From Paraeggerthella hongkongensis (GTDB taxonomy: Bacteria > Actinomycetota > Coriobacteriia > Coriobacteriales > Eggerthellaceae): 64,000 bases of DNA. Positions 61,301 to 64,000 of the stretch are shown in pieces. Numbering within the stretch: position 1 is the stretch's first letter; each line of letters starts with the position of its first letter. A program made the position numbers and the translations under genes. The stretch spans positions 124,001-188,000 of the forward strand of contig NZ_PPTQ01000004.1 of the NCBI RefSeq assembly GCF_003340345.1, written 5' to 3'. The notes under the pieces are model-generated. The model ran no database searches, had not been told where the DNA came from, and saw only the letters and a list, made by a program, of their open reading frames with translations.

Positions 61301-61798
61301 GATGCCGTCGAGAGCCTTCAGAGCGGGGCCGTTGCCTCGGCGGTGCTTCCGAGCGGCGTGGGCATCGATGGCGTCGCGACCAAGGGCGAGCGACTTGTTT
61401 TCACGGGGCTCGTCAGCGCAGATGACGCAGGTGCCGACACGTACGTGTTCGATCCGGCAACGGGCGCATGGCAGGCGGTGCGCGAGCGCTTTTCGGCAGG
61501 GAAGATGGTCTACGGCGGCGCCACGGTGCTGAATGACGCGCTTTACGTGCTGGGCGAAGACGTGCTTTCCGGCTCAACCGTGTTTAAGCGCCTGGCGCTC
61601 GAGGCGGCTCCCGAGCCCACGCCGCCCACGCCTCCGGTGTCTCCGACGACGCCCGCGTCGCCTGAGAATGGGGCCGGGGCGGATCCGAAGGCGCTCGTGC
61701 GCACCGGCGACGTTGTGCCGCTTGCGTCGACCGCGATCTTGGGCGTGATTGCGATCGCCTGCGGCACGCTTGCGTTCGCGCATCGCAGGCGCCGGTAG
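58334..61798 (+). CDS. Cell-surface S8 subtilisin-like protease with inserted domain and TGD-type sorting signal
   Basis: This 1154-residue protein has a signal peptide (about 1-24, ending FADPP) and an S8 propeptide-like region (to about 170). The S8 domain has catalytic Asp221 (VVDTGVDYT), His268 (NGHGTHVAG) and Ser625 (SGTSMAAP). About 170-190 residues of beta-rich sequence (about 420-605) are inserted just before the Ser motif. A long beta-propeller/kelch-like region follows (about 780-1095). It ends with a Pro/Thr spacer, LVRTGD (1121-1126), one helix and RRRR, a sortase signal in which LPxTG is replaced by LVRTG. ATG 58334 has AGAGGG about ten bases before it; ATG 58325 is also possible. 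Confidence 0.9.
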   Translation: MGRLFSLVLAAVLACSAVPAFADPPSAPSDNPMVGIGSEARSIDDLLQAGDYAPGRVLARVTSEFAPVTPRSNYSNDAASWSAESLFTYESGAYEPAARMLSESEAPADQVILIQSDTMTTEDLLRQLAGAPGVVAAEPDYVRTISDPENAPSARPEPSLGAARAADSAEAATNDPLLDQQWQLSSTSEAPGGSNVRTLWQELGIPEKSSELKSVVVAVVDTGVDYTNPDLRDVMWSNPGDIGLPGEKGSAGYNFGDGVDDPMDVNGHGTHVAGIVAAANNNAEGGSGVAPNVRIMALRIADAAGQLPSSAQIGAYSYLKRAALAGVPVVAANDSWGGMGVSGILDSVMDDAYRSANVLSVCASGNESLDNDRSPGNPSGGSSEGVIAVNAVDRQGALAAFSSYGAATTDLAAPGDAILSTVPVGQGIVDLEDKDLVVLQDDFEKPDGLFAFDVAGDASASVVRTDEVWAGSAASGHSLQWSVPAAKAGQEAHVVLTPADGAWADQTAGASFEDAHYLAFDAKVTDSTASGSARILHVYLSSTDPDNPWIELSPGKNLAVSYDSWSTVAAHIPDEARESIDWKNLSVKITRNLVPFDEGSDLLFNIDNVSLITSIIPYDNLSGTSMAAPVVSGAIALLAGKFPDEDASTLRARVLGGVERTTKLAGTCTSDGKLDLVRAATDPYPVVDALEPAAREAAAAHATATIRGSWFGDAEGRVLLDGEELAVTAWGDQGIAVALPEQLEAKMRYVQVVRADGASGRHLLLVGQEEPPVYYEDLPAPNFQDLGIADAEQSTSWQVASANATVYAASEKAVTMQGDQSVFVLLAYDPLAKTWSVERALDGVFDHPFLMAAHGDVLYLFDPAKYLLYQYDTVARTLSDPLDCSSLKACVDQGTELVFGGVACDGASLWLSGGCLPDGTAVTLAARIDVRTGQATALPPLGSGRVTPVVHVLDGTLTVAAGNASVQPSSLVGSVEQLREGAWKATDVPDAVESLQSGAVASAVLPSGVGIDGVATKGERLVFTGLVSADDAGADTYVFDPATGAWQAVRERFSAGKMVYGGATVLNDALYVLGEDVLSGSTVFKRLALEAAPEPTPPTPPVSPTTPASPENGAGADPKALVRTGDVVPLASTAILGVIAIACGTLAFAHRRRR

Positions 61799-61842
61799 TC
61801 TCGTTCGCGGATCCGTGCGATCGCGCAAAGCCGTGAAAAGCG

Positions 61843-61878
61843 AGTACCCCGCAAAGCCGAAGGGCCTTGCGGGGTACT
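61843..61878. terminator. Hairpin between the protease gene and tRNA-Leu
   Basis: Perfect 12-bp outer stem AGTACCCCGCAA/TTGCGGGGTACT. It lies between convergent transcription units and just past the tRNA 3' end, with a poor T-run. Confidence 0.7.
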
Positions 61879-61890
61879 TGATGAGCGAGA

Positions 61891-61974
61891 TGGTGCCCGA
61901 GGCGAGAGTCGAACTCGCACGTCGTTAGACAACGGTTTTTGAGACCGCCGCGTCTGCCATTCCGCCACTCGGGC
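61891..61974 (-). tRNA. tRNA-Leu (anticodon CAA)
   Basis: The reverse strand folds as an 84-nt class II tRNA with acceptor GCCCGAG/CTCGGGC, D-arm GTGGCGGAATGGCAGACGC, and anticodon stem GCGGT/ACCGT around CTCAAAA (anticodon CAA, reads UUG). A long variable arm and T-arm GCGAGTTCGACTCTCGC follow, and CCA is encoded. The long variable arm fits tRNA-Leu. Confidence 0.97.
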
Positions 61975-62265
61975 GCAGCATGAAAGTATACCCGAAGCTT
62001 GGCGACCCGTCGAGAAAAAACTCGGCATGTTCGCACCGCTATTCGCTCCGCACACCGTCGCACCTCTGTCGCGCTCCCGTTCGCTCCCTTTTCGCCGCGC
62101 GCGGGCAGAGCGCCCGCTGCCCGAACGACAATCGGTTAACAGGTGCACGTCTATCTGGCGCAGGATCTTGCCAAGGCTCATAATGAGGACACGTACCGTT
62201 GGCGGCACCATGCAAGCGAGCCTCGCCGCCAATTTCAGCGCACTCGACAGAGAGGCGGAATCTTT
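61975..62265. other. Spacer between tRNA-Leu and dipeptidase gene
   Basis: A 291-bp divergent spacer. No gene is supported. GAGAGGCGGAA at its right end is the dipeptidase ribosome site; no convincing promoter boxes were assigned. Confidence 0.5.
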
Positions 62266-63678
62266 ATGGATCAAATGGAACTCGCTCAAAAAATCGATGC
62301 ATACCTCGAGGACAATTGGGAGGCGATGGTCGGCGACATCGAAACGCTCGTTCGCATTCCCAGCTTCGAGGAACTAGACAAGAAAGCCGAGGGCGCTCCC
62401 TTCGGCCCCGGTCCGAAGCAGGCGCTTACCGCAGCGCTCGAACTTGCTTCCGACATGGGTTTTGAGACCCATGATGCAGAAGGCTACATCGGGTTCGCGG
62501 ACTTTCCCGGCGCAAGCGAAACGCAGATCGGCATCATCGGCCACATGGACGTCGTGCCCGCGGGCCCGGGGTGGACGTTCGAGCCGTATGCCGTCACGCG
62601 CAAAGAGGGCTACCTGGTAGGGCGCGGCACGTTGGATGACAAAGGTCCCAGCGTGGTGGCGCTGCATGCCGTGAAGTTCTGGAAAGATCAGGGTGTGGAA
62701 TTCCCCTACACCGTCCGTTTTCTTTTCGGCGCGAACGAGGAATCGGGCATGGCGGATGTGGCGTACTACCACAAGCATTACGATGACCCGGCATTTTTGT
62801 TCACTCCCGACGCCGAGTTCCCTGTGTGCTACGGCGAAAAGGGCGGTTTCGACGGCGTGATATCCAGCAAGCCCCTTCAGGAATGCGCGCGCGTGATCGT
62901 TTCGTTCGAGGGCGGCGCAGCCACCAACGCCGTGCCGGGCATAGCCCATGCCGTGGTGAAGGCGAGCGCAAGCGAGCTGCCAAACACCGACCGCATTACC
63001 GTAAGCGAAGCCGGCGAAGGCCTGGCCCGCTTGGAGGCGTCCGGCAAAGGCGCCCATGCGTCGATGCCTGACGAAGGGGTCAATGCTATCGGCCTTATTG
63101 TGGACTACCTGCTGGAGCAGGGCTTGTGCAGCGCCGACGAGCGCGCCTTCCTCGAGCTTGACCAGAAGCTTCTGAACCATACTGACGGCAGCGGTGTGGG
63201 CATTGCCACGTCGGACGAGTACTTCGGTCCGCTGACCGTTGTGGGGGGCACCATCAAGCTGGAAGACGATCGGTTCGTGCAGACGCTCGACAGCCGTTTC
63301 CCCACGTCGATTACGGCTGATGAGATAACCGACCGGCTGCGCAAGCTGACCGACGAAATTGGCGGCACGTTCGAAAGGACGCTGCTTATGGAGCCGTTCT
63401 TGGTGGAGCCGGATTCGCCGGTCATCCAAGCGCTGCTCAATGCGTACAACGAGGCAACCGGCGAGGATGCCAAGCCGTTCACCATGGGCGGCGGGACGTA
63501 CGCCCGCGAGTTCAAGAGCGGCGCTAGCTTCGGGCCCGAGAAGCCTTGGGTCGAAAATCCCGAATGGGTGGGCATGATGCACGGCCCCGACGAGGCCGTC
63601 AGCGAGGAACTGCTCAAGCAGTCTTTCAAGATCTACGTGCTTACGCTTGATAAGCTGATGAAGCTCGACCTGCAATAA
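62266..63678 (+). CDS. pepV: M20-family dipeptidase (PepV-like)
   Basis: The 470-residue metallopeptidase has the two-zinc M20 site: His93 in GHMDVVPAG, Asp in GRGTLDDKGP, the catalytic Glu pair in ANEESGM, TPDAEFPV and a late His in MMHGPDEAV. The PGWTFEPYAV and GRGTLDDKGPSVVALHA blocks and the length are those of PepV/Xaa-His dipeptidases, with a lid domain inserted at about 190-390. Cytosolic peptide breakdown is the expected role. AGAGGCGG lies before ATG 62266; the frame extends upstream without a better signal. Confidence 0.92.
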   Translation: MDQMELAQKIDAYLEDNWEAMVGDIETLVRIPSFEELDKKAEGAPFGPGPKQALTAALELASDMGFETHDAEGYIGFADFPGASETQIGIIGHMDVVPAGPGWTFEPYAVTRKEGYLVGRGTLDDKGPSVVALHAVKFWKDQGVEFPYTVRFLFGANEESGMADVAYYHKHYDDPAFLFTPDAEFPVCYGEKGGFDGVISSKPLQECARVIVSFEGGAATNAVPGIAHAVVKASASELPNTDRITVSEAGEGLARLEASGKGAHASMPDEGVNAIGLIVDYLLEQGLCSADERAFLELDQKLLNHTDGSGVGIATSDEYFGPLTVVGGTIKLEDDRFVQTLDSRFPTSITADEITDRLRKLTDEIGGTFERTLLMEPFLVEPDSPVIQALLNAYNEATGEDAKPFTMGGGTYAREFKSGASFGPEKPWVENPEWVGMMHGPDEAVSEELLKQSFKIYVLTLDKLMKLDLQ

Positions 63679-63690
63679 CGGTAATGGATG

Positions 63691-63728
63691 CGACGCCCCG
63701 GCGGCTTTCGGCAATCGCCGGGGCGTCG
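63691..63728. terminator. Hairpin between dipeptidase and phosphatase genes
   Basis: Perfect 13-bp arms (CGACGCCCCGGCG and complement) with a 12-nt loop directly after the dipeptidase stop. There is no T-run. Confidence 0.65.
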
Positions 63729-63751
63729 TGCGCAAAAAGGAGAGGAAGCAG

Positions 63752-64000
63752 ATGGTCGATTCCGTTCCGGACGATTTTTATCCCGCCCTTGGCATAGCGG
63801 ACGCCGAGGGCTTCGAGCGGGCAGATGACGGGCGCATCGAGTTCGAGGGTCTTCCGAACACGCGTGACTTGGGAGGCCTCCCTTCGGTTGACGGGAGGTT
63901 CGTCAAGCGTGCGCGCCTGCTGCGCTCGGGCGCTCTTGCGCGCGCCACCGAGCGCGATTTGAAGGTTCTTGCGGATGAGTTCGATCTTCGTACGGTGGTG
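63752..64000 (+). CDS. Tyrosine-phosphatase-like protein, partial (right edge)
   Basis: The 83 visible residues include FEGLPNTRDLGGLPSVDGR followed by RARLLRSGAL, the characteristic N-terminal segment of the Y_phosphatase3 (PF13350-type) family of bacterial tyrosine/dual-specificity phosphatases. The CxxxxxR active-site loop lies beyond the window. AAAAGGAGAGGAA precedes ATG 63752. It follows the dipeptidase gene by 73 bp. Confidence 0.8.
   Translation, partial: MVDSVPDDFYPALGIADAEGFERADDGRIEFEGLPNTRDLGGLPSVDGRFVKRARLLRSGALARATERDLKVLADEFDLRTVV

Overview
The window is about 64 kb of GC-rich chromosome with most genes on the + strand. It looks like an anaerobic gut actinobacterium of the Coriobacteriia, most likely Eggerthellaceae. 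That placement is inferred from gene content: Tat-exported, lipobox-bearing fumarate-reductase-like flavoproteins paired with divergent LysR or LuxR regulators, a classical menaquinone operon, an APC-type amino acid exchanger, a NrdD-like small protein and surface proteins with a non-canonical TG(D) sorting signal. No database search was possible, so the genus is left open.

Layout. 1-2090: two overlapping tyrosine recombinases on the - strand, the first cut by the window edge, beside a strongly palindromic 380-bp spacer; this is probably one end of a recombinase-based mobile element. 2201-9336: a CorA-type channel, a Tat flavoprotein with its divergent LysR regulator, a NrdD-C-like protein, NhaA and MscL. 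9484-18251: menF-menD-menH-menB-menEC, where menE and menC are one reading frame and a 206-bp inverted-repeat element splits the operon. 18342-23810: an APC permease, xpt-pbuX and a CNNM/CBS protein. 23874-29531: an amidohydrolase, a CIRCE-controlled solo groEL, a YigZ-family protein and a membrane Ser/Thr kinase.

29603-37755 is the most coherent accessory module: an acetamidase/formamidase, an MFS exporter with a YtcJ-like amidohydrolase, a PRD/Mga-like regulator and a second MFS exporter. Both exporter promoters carry the same operator, TTACCG-N6-CGGTAA, at almost the same distance from a TACAAT -10 box. 37821-52681: pyridoxamine kinase, a small membrane protein, a hybrid histidine kinase, serS, several envelope-associated proteins, an aminotransferase, ddl and an archaeal-type class I aldolase.

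52682-54571 is a rearranged stretch. A repeat-rich gene-free region is followed by a junction at about 53471, where the last 23 codons of a LuxR-type regulator (- strand) meet the 3' two-thirds of a flavoprotein (+ strand). This looks like a deletion scar through a divergent regulator/flavoprotein pair. 54972-64000: a lipoprotein serpin with a predicted Met-Ser reactive bond, catalase, a perfect parS centromere site (58028-58043), a large cell-wall-anchored subtilase, tRNA-Leu(CAA), an M20 dipeptidase and a phosphatase cut by the right edge.

Several genes (nhaA, the YigZ homologue, the kinase, perhaps the aminotransferase) have a -10-like box 6-7 nt before ATG and no Shine-Dalgarno sequence, which suggests leaderless transcripts.
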